The notes under the pieces: generated by a model | Told to the model about the DNA's origin: nothing | What the model saw: the letters and a program-made list of their open reading frames with translations, nothing else | Database searches by the model: none | Source: Tragulus kanchil | Lineage: Eukaryota; Chordata; Mammalia; Artiodactyla; Tragulidae | Assembly (NCBI GenBank): GCA_022376925.1 | Contig: JAIOJX010000004.1 | Span: 120,739,123-120,803,122 of the forward strand | Direction: 5' to 3' | DNA length: 64,000 nt | Program-made: the position numbers and the translations under genes | Shown: piece by piece, positions 1 through 10,582 of the stretch | Numbering within the stretch: the stretch's first letter is position 1 | Layout: the number at the start of each line of letters is the position of its first letter

Positions 1-445
1 TGTATGTATATGTATAGCTGCTTCACTTTGTCATACATCCGAAACTGACACAAAATTTTAAGGCAACTATATCCCAATTAAAAAAGAAAAAAGAATGGAA
101 TAATGACATTTACAGCAGCATGGATAGGCTTAGAGATTAATATCCTAAGTGAAGTAAGTCAGTCAGAGAAAAACCATATGTTATTGCCTATATGTGGAAT
201 CTGAAAAGAAAAAAACACAAATGAAGATGACTGTATTTGCAGAAAGTCTTTAGGGAGGCTGACTCAGGCAAAGTGTGAGATCCTAATCCAAAAAGATTGG
301 TGTACTTATAAGAAGAGAAAGAGGTGTTAGGAGAGTACATGCGCAGAGGAAAGGCCTTTCTAGGACACTGTGAGATGGAGGTCAGCTACAAACCAGTAAG
401 AGAGTTCTCACCAGAAACAAACCCTGCAGAAACTTGATCCTGCAA

Positions 446-1235
446 CCGCATTGAGACATCACCTTACATTGACCAGAATGGTCATTATCAAATGTCTGCA
501 AACAATCAATGCTGAAGAAGGTGTGGAGGAAAGGCAACTCTCCTACACTGCTGGTGGGAACACAAATTTTGGTAACATCCACTATGAAGAACAGTATGGA
601 GGTTCCTTCAAAAAGTAAAAATAGAGCTACCATATGACCCAGCAATTCCACTCCTGGGCATATATCTGGAGAAAAGCATGGTTCAAAACGATATATGCAC
701 CCCAATGTCCATTGAAGTACTATTTACAATAACTGATACATGGCAGCAACTTAAATATACATCTACAGATGATGAATAAGTAAAGTGTGTTACACATATA
801 CAATAGAATACTACTCAATCATTAAGTGAAGTGATCAGGAAAAGAAAAACAAATGTCATATATTAACAAATATTAGTGGAATGAAGGAAAATGGAACAGA
901 TGAACGTATCTGAAGCACAAGGATAGAGACACAAAGGTAAGGAATTTCCATGTGGACATGGTGGCTGGGGGGAAGGGGAGCTAAGATAAACTGGGAGATT
1001 AGGATGGATCTACATCACCATCTGTAAAAGAGACAGCTACTGGAAACCTGAAGTATAGTGAGGGAGCTCAGCTCAATGCTCTGTGGGGATCTAGGCCGTG
1101 CCCCATTAGGTTGGGTGGGAGGGAGATGAAAGAGGAAGAAGATGTATGTATATGTATAGCTGCTTCACTTTGTCATACATCCGAAACTGACACAAAATTT
1201 TAAGGCAACTATATCCCAATTAAAAAAGAAAAAAG
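446..1235 (+). mobile_element. L1 LINE, 3' end (end of ORF2 and 3' UTR)
   Basis: The stretch from about 450 to 890 follows the end of mammalian L1 ORF2 on the plus strand: a run about a failing multi-base insert of a conserved 'ctgctggtgggaac' block near 550, then 'ccagcaattccactcctggg' near 640, then the segment before the ORF2 stop. It then passes through a purine-rich 3' UTR to an A-rich tail at about 1222-1235. The reading frame is broken by many stops. The last 93 bases also appear at 1-93 as the first copy of duplication D1. Confidence 0.8.
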
Positions 1236-1370
1236 AATGGAATAATGACATTTACAGCAGCATGGATAGGCTTAGAGATTAATATCCTAAGTGAAGTAAG
1301 TCAGTCAGAGAAAAACCATATGTTATTGCCTATATGTGGAATCTGAAAAGAAAAAAACACAAATGAAGAT
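1236..1370 (+). mobile_element. Second L1 fragment (end of ORF2)
   Basis: Directly after the A-rich tail of the preceding L1, the sequence jumps back to an ORF2-end segment ('aagtgaagtaagtcag' near 1290, 'atatgtggaatctgaaaa' near 1333). This is therefore a separate L1 fragment in the same orientation, not a continuation. It is duplicated at 94-228 as part of D1. Confidence 0.7.
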
Positions 1371-1683
1371 GACTGTATTTGCAGAAAGTCTTTAGGGAGG
1401 CTGACTCAGGCAAAGTGTGAGATCCTAATCCAAAAAGATTGGTGTACTTATAAGAAGAGAAAGAGGTGTTAGGAGAGTACATGCGCAGAGGAAAGGCCTT
1501 TCTAGGACACTGTGAGATGGAGGTCAGCTACAAACCAGTAAGAGAGTTCTCACCAGAAACAAACCCTGCAGAAACTTGATCCTGCAATTCCAGCCTCAAG
1601 AACTGTGAGAAAACAAGTCCTTTTGTCTAAGCTACCTGGTCTTTGATGTTTTGTTATGGCAACCTGAGTAAGCTAATATAGAT
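1371..1683 (+). mobile_element. Old mammalian interspersed repeat, family not assigned
   Basis: The segment has the layout of a common ancient mammalian repeat: 'cctaatccaaaaagattggtg' like sequence near 1424, 'cagcctcaagaactgtgaga' at about 1591-1610 and a 3' end 'gttatggcaacctgagtaa' near 1653. Bases 229-445 are the first copy of its left half. The same family appears in the opposite orientation at 18848-19505. I recognise the consensus but cannot name the family with certainty. Confidence 0.6.
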
Positions 1684-1961
1684 TTGAATTAAAATGTATA
1701 TTTTAATTTCTTGCAGAAAGAAAGATTAAAGTGATTTGTTTTTTTGGTGTCTGAGGATTCTTATCTCTTGGGAAACGGAAAGGCTTTATAATTATGGATT
1801 CTCACCCAAGCAGGCACTTCTCCAGCATCAGAACCTCTCAAAGATGTATTAAAGTGCCTACCTCTGATCATCTTTTATCCTGACAGCTTGGTCAAAGACA
1901 TTTTCAGTTTTTCAGTAGTAATCCTTATGGTGGTTGACACGTGTTGATCAAAAGATGCATC

Positions 1962-2619
1962 TTATTCAAATAGATAAAAACGTTTGCCAAATTCTCTATT
2001 TGATACTGTCTTATCAGAGACCTTCAAAACTGTGAAAATTCTAAGTTCGAAGTTGTCCTTTAAGAATTGCCCTTGAGAATGAGACTGAACATCCTGGTAG
2101 CAGGTAAGAGCTTCATAGTCTGCATCGATTTTTTGACAACAGCATTTAAAAAGGCAGTGTTTTAAGCTTCCCATGGCAATGAATTTAATAAATTTCATGA
2201 CAGTTGACAACATTTGTTTCAGATATTTTGGCTGTGTTTTTAATGCAAATGGATGGCAATGCCTAACACAGGAAAAACTAGATGTGTTGCCAAGCACTAG
2301 ACGTACTTCATCTGTATAAAGCATTTCCAGCATTTTGTCTGAGTACAGGTTTAACATTGCAAATACATCCTTCCCCACTACAAGGACACTGTAGCCTCTG
2401 CAGCTTCTAAAGGGGCTTTTCAAGTAGGAAGGGTTCTTGGGCAGCATCCTGGAGAGGGCAATAGTAAACAACAGTATCTGAGTGGATGAAAAGATATCTA
2501 GGTTCATATTTGTGAAAGGTGAAGTACATTACATAGCTTCCTTTTTCTGTAGTCATATAGCTGACCTTTTTCAATGTATTATACAAATATACTGTTAGTT
2601 CTGGATGAAATGATGTCAT
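1962..2619 (-). pseudogene. hAT/ZBED (SCAND3/FAM200-like) transposase-derived pseudogene fragment
   Basis: The minus strand has a 181-codon frame (2507 down to 1962) that resembles the RNase H-like middle of hAT transposase-derived proteins of the ZBED5/ZBED8/SCAND3/FAM200 group. Visible family features, in order: a GKDVFAMLN block near residue 46, an RHCHPFALKT block near residue 83 (family members usually carry His-Arg/Cys followed by ALASKT), then LKQMLSTVMKFIKFI, an acidic IDADYEAL block, and a short degraded stretch ending FELR where the family has the 'evRWLSRGxvLxRvFELR' motif. Here the Trp-Leu-Ser-Arg core is gone, which argues for decay. No ZBED or SCAN domain is visible upstream, the frame appears broken near both ends, and no intact gene can be read. 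It could be a processed pseudogene of such a gene or an old hAT copy. It lies outside the 1.1-kb duplications and is the only gene-like protein signal in the window apart from LINE and ERV frames. Confidence 0.6.
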
Positions 2620-2797
2620 TTGACTGCAGCTTTGCTTTAATGTTTTTTCTCTGCTCTAAGACATAAACCAGATTGACCGTTTAGAATACGTATGGTTTTA
2701 CCACTAATCTATATTCATTCAAAGTAATTTCCAAAGTCCTCATACAGCAATGATTTGAAATAATTTTAGCCTCTGCTGGTATATAAATTTACCTATT

Positions 2798-3132
2798 GAA
2801 AAATATATGGGGCATCCCTGGTGGTCCAGTGTGTAAGGACACTGCCTTGCAGTGCAAGGGGCGCCAGTTCAATCCCTGGCCTTGGAAGATCCCACATGCC
2901 GCGGAGCAGCTGGACCGATGTGTCCAATTACCGAGCCGGAGTTCTGGTGCGTATGCACCCAGAGCCGGTGCTCTGCGGCTACAAGAGGCCACTGCGATGG
3001 GAGGTACACATGGGCCAAATAACAAAGATGGATGAAACTAGATAAATGAAAGACCAATAGAAGTGACCCGCCTGCCTCTCTCCCTCCCCAACCTGCCCCT
3101 CCAAGTAAAAAGACACTCAGGAAAAATATATG
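2798..3132 (+). mobile_element. CHR-type tRNA-derived SINE with 12-bp target-site duplication
   Basis: The body (about 2810-3120) starts with the typical 'ggcatccctggtggtccag' head, has a B-box-like 'agttcaatccc' near 2866, and continues through the CHR body to a pyrimidine-rich 'ctctctccctccccaacc' block before an A-rich end. It is flanked by the perfect direct repeat gaaaaatatatg at 2798-2809 and 3121-3132, which is the target-site duplication expected from LINE-driven insertion. Small frames on both strands here are non-functional. Confidence 0.88.
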
Positions 3133-4288
3133 TGTTAAACTGTCCCCCCAAATTGGGCACTAATAAGCAGACTGGGATTTTTTGCAAAAGACCCATTCAA
3201 AATCTTGAGTCATAGTGTGGAGGTGGTCAAATAAAGGAAACATATCTATGGTTCAGTCATCACTGTCATCCAAACAGATTTCTCTCCTTAACTGCTGATG
3301 TTTACCAGCATTAAAGTACAGAAGAAACTGAAGTATATTTGTGCCCTCTGGTGCTCTTCTCAGAAAAACTATTTTCAACACCCACTCTATCTTTTCATCT
3401 TCAACACTTCAATATGAGAGGGCATCAAATTTCCTTTCAAGGTGGAAGGGTTTACCCAAGATCTCTACACATTAATGTTGACGTTATTTAACAGCTTTGT
3501 TCTTTTGCAGAGAGAAAAAGCCGAAATGAAAATCACATTTGTCAAATTCAGATAATTAAATATGAATTTTCAAATGTTAATCTTTTTCAAATAATGACAC
3601 AAAATTTATATTAAGGTCAAAGTAGATTTTATTGCTTATAAAAGATATTCTCAATATCTTTGCCTTTATAACATATGTTAGAAAAAATAATACACCATGT
3701 TCCTAATACAGTCCTCCAGATAATAGGCAATCAGATGATTTGTAGATTTATCAAATAGACCAGGGATTTACTGTGGCATCTATGATGAGTCTAATTATAA
3801 AAAAAAAAATCTTGATGCAGAGAGAATGGTGTGGTGTAGGTAAATTTGATATTCTTTCCATTTTCAATTGCCAAAATGAAAATTGTAAGCTTCTCAAATG
3901 GATTTGAAATTCTATGAGTACAATGAGCATGTGTTATTTTTATTGATTTCTCCTTACTGTGTTAAGAGCTTGATAAGTTCATTTTGAGTGAATGAAGAAA
4001 TGAGACTCTAGTCATCTTCAGCAGAATATAAGAATATTCTATAATTATATAGTTTTGCTTTCTATTTATACTAAATATGTACTTGAAAAGATGTCATTTT
4101 TACTCTGCCAGTCAGCTGTCCTAGGGTGAATGTGGTCATGCATCATATTCAGATGCAACTCTTCCATAGTAAAAGAAGAGGCCATAAAACCTACTTAATT
4201 ACGTATTTTTCATTTTTTCTATTTCCTTCCTCATTTATTCAGCTTCATACTAATTATTGCTTTCATGTGCTAAATGGAAAATATATTA
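3133..4288. other. No recognisable feature
   Basis: AT-rich single-copy sequence with short homopolymers (A run near 3799). The longest frame (4126-4401, plus) has no family resemblance. I see no repeat, exon or RNA gene that I can name. Confidence 0.5.
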
Positions 4289-4626
4289 TCATGAGGTACT
4301 CGTTTTTCTCAAGATTTAGAATCCTAGTTCCATTGGCATTTGAAATGCGAGAGAAGCTAACAATTAAGGATTCAAATTCTTCTAAAAATGTGCTTTTTTG
4401 ATTTGAGGTCAAACTGTCCTCCTGGGAAGAGATGCATGGGAATTCTATGAAAATTTACACACATTTTTTTTTTTAAAGAGAGAATCTAAAACACCTCATA
4501 GAGTCTTAAAGGATATTAGAGGTCCAAAGTACTTAGAACCATTACTCTGATATAGGGTACGTATTTCCAGGTTAACAATTGGGAACTAAACACTTTTTAG
4601 ACATCCAGGTAAGTGGTTATTAACAG

Positions 4627-4846
4627 TGTGTGCTAAGTTGCTTCAATTGTGTCCAACTCTTTGTGACCCATGAACTGTAGTCTGCCAGCTGCTCTGTCCA
4701 TGGGATTCTCCAGGCAAGAATACTGGAGTGGGTTGCCATTTCCTACTCCAGGGGATCTTCTGGACCCAGGGATTGAACCCATGTCTCTTACATCTCTTGT
4801 ATTGGCAGGTGAGTTCCTCACCACCAGTGCCACCAGGAAGCCAATC
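4627..4846 (-). mobile_element. Bov-tA/Bov-A2 SINE
   Basis: Antisense copy of the ruminant SINE. On the plus strand it shows 'caactctttgtgaccca', 'catgggattctccaggcaag', 'actggagtgggttgccat' and 'cccagggattgaacccatg' in order, ending near the reverse complement of the tRNA-like head at about 4846. Its twin in copy two of D2 is at about 5813-6032. Confidence 0.9.
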
Positions 4847-4908
4847 GAATTCCCACATAACACCATTTAGTGATTTTACTAATACCAGTGTATTAAGCAG
4901 AATATATT

Positions 4909-5190
4909 TCACAGACATTTTTTTTTTTTGCCCACTTCTATTGGTCTTCTATTTTCATCCATCTTTGTTCTTTGGCTTGTGTGGGACTCCCATTGCAGTG
5001 CCCTCTCTCGTTGCAGAGCGCCGGCTCCAGGTGCATGTGCTCCAGAGCTCCAGCTCGGTAGTTGGACACATCAGTCCAGTTGCTCCTTGGCACGTGGGAT
5101 CCTCCCAGGCCAGGGATCGAACTGGCGCCCCTGGCACTGCAAGGCAGTGTCCTTACCCACTGGACCATCAGGGAAGCCCTCACAGACATT
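4909..5190 (-). mobile_element. CHR-type SINE with 11-bp target-site duplication
   Basis: Antisense CHR element: T-rich tail at 4919-4930, then the 'catctttgttctttggc' segment, the GC-rich body, a reversed B box ('gggatcgaactgg' near 5114) and the reversed head 'ccatcagggaagccc' ending at about 5179. It is flanked by tcacagacatt at 4909-4919 and 5180-5190. Confidence 0.9.
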
Positions 5191-5812
5191 CTTAATTTTT
5201 TTCAATCTCAAAGCGGAAGAAATATTTGGAAATTCAAGTTATTTCTCTCATTGATGGATGTCAGTGTGAGCCACAGTAGTTATTCTCCTTTGGAGCATCT
5301 GTTAAAAAAGAAAGACTAACAAGTAGTGACACTTGGTTTACTCATTTACTCTACTTCTCCTCCAAGCCTTGTGAATGACCTGTAGCCAATGGTGTCTGAA
5401 GAATGCCCAAACAAGACTATGCAAATTGGAGAAAGCTTGCTTTTCTTTTTTCAAGCTTCATATTATTGAAATTTTTTTCATGAGGTACTCGTTTCTCAAG
5501 ATTTAGAATCCTAGTTCCATTGGCATTTGAAATGCGAGAGAAGCTAACAATTAAGGATTCAAATTCTTCTAAAATGTGCTTTTTGATTTGAGGTCAAACT
5601 GTCCTCCTGGGAAGAGATGCATGGGAATTCTATGAAAATTTACACACATTTTTTTTTTTTAAAGAGAGAATCTAAAACACCTCATAGAGTCTTAAAGGAT
5701 ATTAGAGGTCCAAAGTACTTAGAACCATTACTCTGATATAGGGTACGTATTTCCAGGTTAACAATTGGGAACTAAACACTTTTTAGACATCCAGGTAAGT
5801 GGTTATTAACAG

Positions 5813-6032
5813 TGTGTGCTAAGTTGCTTCAATTGTGTCCAACTCTTTGTGACCCATGAACTGTAGTCTGCCAGCTGCTCTGTCCATGGGATTCTCCAGG
5901 CAAGAATACTGGAGTGGGTTGCCATTTCCTACTCCAGGGGATCTTCTGGACCCAGGGATTGAACCCATGTCTCTTACATCTCTTGTATTGGCAGGTGAGT
6001 TCCTCACCACCAGTGCCACCAGGAAGCCAATC
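5813..6032 (-). mobile_element. Bov-tA/Bov-A2 SINE (second copy, D2)
   Basis: Duplicate of the SINE at 4627-4846, identical as far as I can see. It belongs to the 1.1-kb duplication and is not an independent insertion. Confidence 0.9.
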
Positions 6033-6094
6033 GAATTCCCACATAACACCATTTAGTGATTTTACTAATACCAGTGTATTAAGCAGAATATATT

Positions 6095-6376
6095 TCACAG
6101 ACATTTTTTTTTTTTGCCCACTTCTATTGGTCTTCTATTTTCATCCATCTTTGTTCTTTGGCTTGTGTGGGACTCCCATTGCAGTGCCTCTCTCGTTGCA
6201 GAGCGCCGGCTCCAGGTGCATGTGCTCCAGAGCTCCAGCTCGGTCATTGGACACATCAGTACAGTTGCTCCGCGGCACGTGGGATCTTCCCAGGCCAGGG
6301 ATTGAACCGGCGCCCCTTGCACTGCACTGTGGTGTCCTTACCCACTGGACCATCAGGGAAGCCCTCACAGACATTC
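6095..6376 (-). mobile_element. CHR-type SINE (second copy, D2)
   Basis: Duplicate of the SINE at 4909-5190, with the same flanking repeat. It differs from it at about a dozen places between about 6187 and 6340, although the DNA on both sides is nearly identical between copies. The altered bases bring it closer to the usual CHR sequence ('cgcggcacgtgggatcttcc' instead of 'ttggcacgtgggatcctcc'). Confidence 0.88.
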
Positions 6377-6884
6377 TTAATTTTTTTCAATCTCAAAGCG
6401 GAAGAAATATTTGGAAATTCAAGTTATTTCTCTCATTGATGGATGTCAGTGTGAGCCACAGTAGTTATTCTCCTTTGGAGCATCTGTTAAAAAAGAAAGA
6501 CTAACAAGTAGTGACACTTGGTTTACTCATTTACTCTACTTCTCCTCCAAGCCTTGTGAATGACCTGTAGCCAATGGTGTCTGAAGAATGCCCAAACAAG
6601 ACTATGCAAATTGGAGAAAGCTTGCTATTTAGGGCCTTCTTTGCAAAAATCTTAAGAAAAATCTTTCAACGGCCCTATATTTGTTGTGGCAAGGGGGCTT
6701 GCACAACTTACTGAAGCCATGAGGATGCTGTGCAGTATCAGCCAAGAACAGACAGGGCATAGTGAAGAGTTCTGACAAAATATGGTCCATTGGAGTATAA
6801 TGGCAAACCACTCTAGTATGCTTGTCTGGAGAAACCCATAGACTGACCAATTTCTCTTCACACTACATTCTATAGACATTCACT

Positions 6885-6968
6885 TTGTGTCTATATACAT
6901 ATACATACATATGTATGCATATATACTCACAGAGAGTTTTGTGTATATATAACTATGTATATAGCTAT
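6885..6968. repeat. TA-rich simple repeat
   Basis: Alternating TA/CA/TG sequence ('tatatacatatacatacat') directly upstream of a Bov-tA insertion. It is likely simple sequence in which the SINE landed. Confidence 0.7.
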
Positions 6969-7190
6969 ATGGGGTTCCCTTGGGGCTAGTGGTAAAGAAT
7001 CTGCCTATGATGCAGGATATGTGAGCTCCATCCCTGTGTCGGGAAGATTCCCTGGAGGAGGAAATGACAACCCACTCCAGTATTCTTGCCTAAAAAATCC
7101 CATGGACAGAGGAGACAAGCAGGTTACAGTTCATGGGATCACAAAGAGTCAAACACGAATAAAGCGATTTAATACAAACAAACATATTGA
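6969..7190 (+). mobile_element. Bov-tA SINE
   Basis: Plus-strand copy starting 'ggggttcccttggggctag', with 'ggtaaagaatctgcc', 'ggaggaggaaatgac', 'cactccagtattcttgcc' and the 'aaagagtcaaacacga' 3' part. It is followed immediately by a second Bov-tA in the same orientation. An open frame of 144 codons crosses both SINEs and is not a gene. Confidence 0.88.
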
Positions 7191-7193
7191 TAT

Positions 7194-7405
7194 ATGGGTT
7201 TCCCAGTTGGCACTAGTGGTAAAGAACCCATCTGCCAATGCAGGAGACACAAATCTGACCCTTGAATGGGGAAGATACCCTAGGGGAGGACATGGCAACA
7301 CACTCCAGTATTCTTACCTGGAGAATTCCATGGACAAGGAGCCTGGTGGGCTACAGTCCCCAGTGTTGCAAAGAGTCAAGCAGGACTGAATCAGTTTAGC
7401 ACACA
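7194..7405 (+). mobile_element. Bov-tA SINE
   Basis: Second plus-strand Bov-tA in a row, starting 'gggtttcccagttggcactag' like and ending near 'gagtcaagcaggactgaatc'. It differs from its neighbour by many substitutions, so the two are separate insertions and not a duplicate pair. Confidence 0.88.
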
Positions 7406-7599
7406 TGCACACAACCCACTATGCACTCAAAATCTGAGTATTGCTTTACAATTGGCTCTGAGTGTCCACAGTTCTGCATTCTTGGATTCAATTAGTCTTG
7501 GATTGTGTAGGACTTTAGTACTTATTTGTGGAAAAAACAACAACCAAAAAACCATGTTTAAATGAACCTGAACAGTTCGAACCCATGTGCTTCATGGGT

Positions 7600-7990
7600 C
7601 AGCAGTTTTTCAGTTACTAACTTGTGTCTGACTTTTTGAGACCCCATGGACTGCTGCACATCAGGCTACCCTATCATTCTCTGTCTCCCAGAGTTTGCTC
7701 AAATTCATGTCCATTGAGTTGGCAATGCTATATAAACATCTCATGTTCTGCTACCCTCTTTTCCTTTAGCCTTCAGTCTTTCCCAGCATCTATCTTTTCC
7801 AATCAGTTAGCTCTTCACTCACGTATGTGGCCAAAGTATTGCTGCTTCAGCTTCAGCATTAGTCCTTCCAATGTATATGCAGGATTGCTTTCCTTTATGA
7901 TGTACTGGTTTGATCATCATGCTGTCCAGGGGATTCTCAAGAGTCTTCTCTAGCATCACAGTTCAAAAGCATCAGTTCTTCAGTGCTCAG
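7600..7990 (-). mobile_element. BovB LINE (RTE), antisense, 3' side of an L1 insertion
   Basis: Reverse-complement BovB near the end of ORF2: 'tgactttttgagaccccatgg' like at 7631, 'ccagagtttgctcaaattcatg' like at 7690, and 'ggccaaagtattgctgcttcagc' like near 7829. The frame is disrupted. The element is split at about 7990 by an L1 and resumes at about 8490. Confidence 0.88.
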
Positions 7991-8490
7991 CCATATATAT
8001 ATATTTAATTGAAGGATACTAACTTTACAGAGTTGTGTTGTTTATTGCTGAACATCAACCTGAATTGGCCACAGGTATACATATGTTCCCTCCCTCCTGA
8101 ACTTTCCTCCCGTCTCCCACCCGATGCCACCCCTCTAGGTTGTTACTGAGTCCCTGTTTGAATTCCCTTAGTCTTACAGCAAATTCCCATTGCTTGTCTA
8201 GTTTAATCATGGTAAAGTAAGTTTCCATGTTACTCTTTCCATACATCTCACCCATTCCTCCCTCTCCCACCAATGTCCATGAGTCTCTTCACTATGTCTG
8301 TTTCTCCATCGCTGCCCTGCATATAAGTTCATCTGTACCACCTTTCTAGATTCCATATATATGTGTTAGTATACAATATTTATCTTTCTCTTTCTGACTT
8401 ACTTCACTCCATACAGTAGGCTCTAGGTTCATCCACCTCATTAGAACTGACTCAAATGCATTGCTTTTTATGAGTGCTCTTTATGGTTCA
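7991..8490 (-). mobile_element. L1 LINE 3' end, nested in BovB
   Basis: Antisense L1 3' UTR and end of ORF2: 'ccacaggtatacatatgttcc', 'cctccctcctgaactttcc', then 'tctgacttacttcactcc'. It interrupts the antisense BovB exactly. The BovB bases agtgctca at 7982-7989 reappear on the far side, as expected for a target-site duplication. The far-side copy is clear in the second duplicate (9634-9641). Confidence 0.85.
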
Positions 8491-8979
8491 GCTCTCACAT
8501 ATCTACATTTTTACTGGAAAAAGCACACTTTGACTATACAGACCTTTGTTGCCAAAGTGACTCTTTGTTTTTTAATATGTTATCTGGGTTCGTTACAGCT
8601 GTTCTTCCAAAGAGCTAGTGTCATTTAATTTCATGTCTGCAGTCACTGGTCATAGTGATTTTGGAGCCCAAGAGAAAAATCTGTCACTGTGTCTAATTTT
8701 TGCCCATCTATTTGTCATGGACTAGATGTCATGATCTTACTTTTTGAATGTTAAGTTTTAAGCTAGATTTCTTGCCCTCCTGTTTCACTGTCTTTAGTTC
8801 CTCTTTACTTTCTGCCATTAGAATGGTATCATCTGCATATCTGAGGTTGTTCTGACAATCTTGATTCCAGCTTGTGAGTCATGCAACCTGACATTTTGCA
8901 TGATTTACTCTGCACAGAAATTAAATAAGCAGAGTGACAATATACAACCTTGATGTACTTCTTTCCCAATTTGGGATCA
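8491..8979 (-). mobile_element. BovB LINE, antisense, 5' side of the L1 (first D3 copy)
   Basis: BovB continues antisense with 'ctttatggttcagctctcac' at about 8480, the region for the C-terminal half of the reverse transcriptase protein and 'gaatggtatcatctgcatat' near 8821. It is cut off at the D3 joint. Confidence 0.85.
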
Positions 8980-9153
8980 CTCACGTATGTGGCCAAAGTA
9001 TTGCTGCTTCAGCTTCAGCATTAGTCCTTCCAATGTATATGCAGGATTGCTTTCCTTTATGATGTACTGGTTTGATCATCATGCTGTCCAGGGATTCTCA
9101 AGAGTCTTCTCTAGCATCACAGTTCAAAAGCATCAGTTCTTCAGTGCTCAGCC
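8977..9153 (-). mobile_element. BovB LINE, antisense (second D3 copy, before L1)
   Basis: Repeats 7815-7990 directly after the joint, so the BovB sequence jumps backwards here. It cannot be a natural BovB order. Confidence 0.85.
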
Positions 9154-9633
9154 ATATATATATATTTAATTGAAGGATACTAACTTTACAGAGTTGTGTT
9201 GTTTATTGCTGAACATCAACCTGAATTGGCCACAGGTATACATATGTTCCCTCCCTCCTGAACTTTCCTCCCGTCTCCCACCCGATGCCACCCCTCTAGG
9301 TTGTTACTGAGTCCCTGTTTGAATTCCCTTAGTCTTACAGCAAATTCCCATTGCTTGTCTAGTTTAATCATGGTAAAGTAAGTTTCCATGTTACTCTTTC
9401 CATACATCTCACCCATTCCTCCCTCTCCCACCAATGTCCATGAGTCTCTTCACTATGTCTGTTTCTCCATCGCTGCCCTGCATATAAGTTTATCTGTACC
9501 ACCTTTCTAGATTCCATATATATGTGTTAGTATACAATATTTATCTTTCTCTTTCTGACTTACTTCACTCCATACAGTAGGCTCTAGGTTCATCCACCTC
9601 ATTAGAACTGACTCAAATGCATTGCTTTTTATG
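9154..9633 (-). mobile_element. L1 LINE 3' end nested in BovB (second D3 copy)
   Basis: Duplicate of the L1 at 7991-8490. Both flanking copies of agtgctca are visible here (about 9144-9151 and 9634-9641). Confidence 0.85.
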
Positions 9634-10578
9634 AGTGCTCAACCTTCTTTATGGTTCAGCTCTCACATATCTACATTTTTACTGGAAAAAGCACACTTTG
9701 ACTATACAGACCTTTGTTGCCAAAGTGACTCTTTGTTTTTTAATATGTTATCTGGGTTCGTTACAGCTGTTCTTCCAAGGAGCTAGTGTCATTTAATTTC
9801 ATGTCTGCAGTCACTGGTCATAGTGATTTTGGAGCCCAAGAGAAAAATCTGTTACTGTGTCTAATTTTTGCCCATCTATTTGTCATGGACTAGATGTCAT
9901 GATCTTACTTTTTGAATGTTAAGTTTTAAGCTAGATTTCTTGCCCTCCTGTTTCACTGTCTTTAGTTCCTCTTTACTTTCTGCCATTAGAATGGTATCAT
10001 CTGCATATCTGAGGTTGTTCTGACAATCTTGATTCCAGCTTGTGAGTCATGCAACCTGACATTTTGCATGATTTACTCTGCACAGAAATTAAATAAGCAG
10101 AGTGACAATATACAACCTTGATGTACTTCTTTCCCAATTTGGGATCAGTCCATTGTTCCATGTCTGGTTCTAACTGTTGGTTCTTGTTCTGCATACAGGT
10201 TTCTCAGGAAGCAGGCAAGGTGGTCAAATTTTTCCATCTGTTTAAGAATTTTCTATATTTTATTGTGATCTATACATCAAATGCTTTGGAATGCAAAGGA
10301 ATTCCACAAAAACACCTATCTCTGGTTAATTGACTATGCTAAAGCCTTTGACTGAGTGGATTAAAACTAACCGTGTAAGGTTCTGGAATTCCTTTGCTTT
10401 TTCTATGTTTCAACAGATGTTGGCAATTTGATCTCTGGCTCCTCTGCCTTTTCTAAACCCAGCTTGTACAGCTAGAATTCTCAGTTTGCGTGTGCTGAAG
10501 CCTGACTTGAAGGATTTTGAGCATACTAGCATGTGAAATGAGCAGAACTGTCTGATAGTTTGAACATTTTTGGGTCAA
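9634..10578 (-). mobile_element. BovB LINE, antisense, reverse transcriptase region
   Basis: Uninterrupted antisense BovB from the L1 boundary through the reverse transcriptase part ('gtgagtcatgcaacctgaca' at 10041, 'ggtggtcaaatttttccat' at 10219) to about 10578, where a Tigger segment begins. Stops and indels in all frames mark it as dead. Confidence 0.85.
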
Positions 10579-10582
10579 AGAG

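Larger units (their letters stand above)
1..1587. repeat. Tandem duplication D1, period 1142 bp (first copy cut by window edge)
   Basis: Bases 1-445 recur at 1143-1587 with no difference that I could see. If the unit is 1142 bp, the first copy runs from upstream of the window to 445 and the second is 446-1587, with the joint at 445/446. The duplicated sequence holds L1 3' end pieces and part of an older mammalian repeat. The left part of copy one lies outside the window, so the full unit cannot be checked. Confidence 0.85.
4289..6626. repeat. Tandem duplication D2, period about 1185-1189 bp
   Basis: 4289-5441 recurs at 5478-6626. A 36-bp spacer (5442-5477), T-rich and not matching the unit, separates the copies. 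Copy two has shorter homopolymers just after the joint (for example TTT for TTTTT at 5492). A patch of about 12 substitutions sits in the CHR SINE portion; elsewhere the copies are almost identical. Confidence 0.95.
7815..10147. repeat. Tandem duplication D3, period about 1162-1168 bp
   Basis: 7815-8979 recurs at 8977-10147, joined through a shared 'tca'. The unit is antisense BovB with the nested L1. Differences include a single G after the joint (7929 region) and a 7-bp 'caacctt' present at 9640-9646 but missing in copy one near 8484. Confidence 0.95.

Noticed and set aside
6955..7389. 144-residue open frame
   Set aside because: It runs through two adjacent Bov-tA SINEs and an intervening TA-rich stretch; it contains no protein motif.
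8055..8273. 72-residue minus-strand frame with twin at 9216
   Set aside because: It is the L1 3' UTR read in an open frame; the twin is due to D3.
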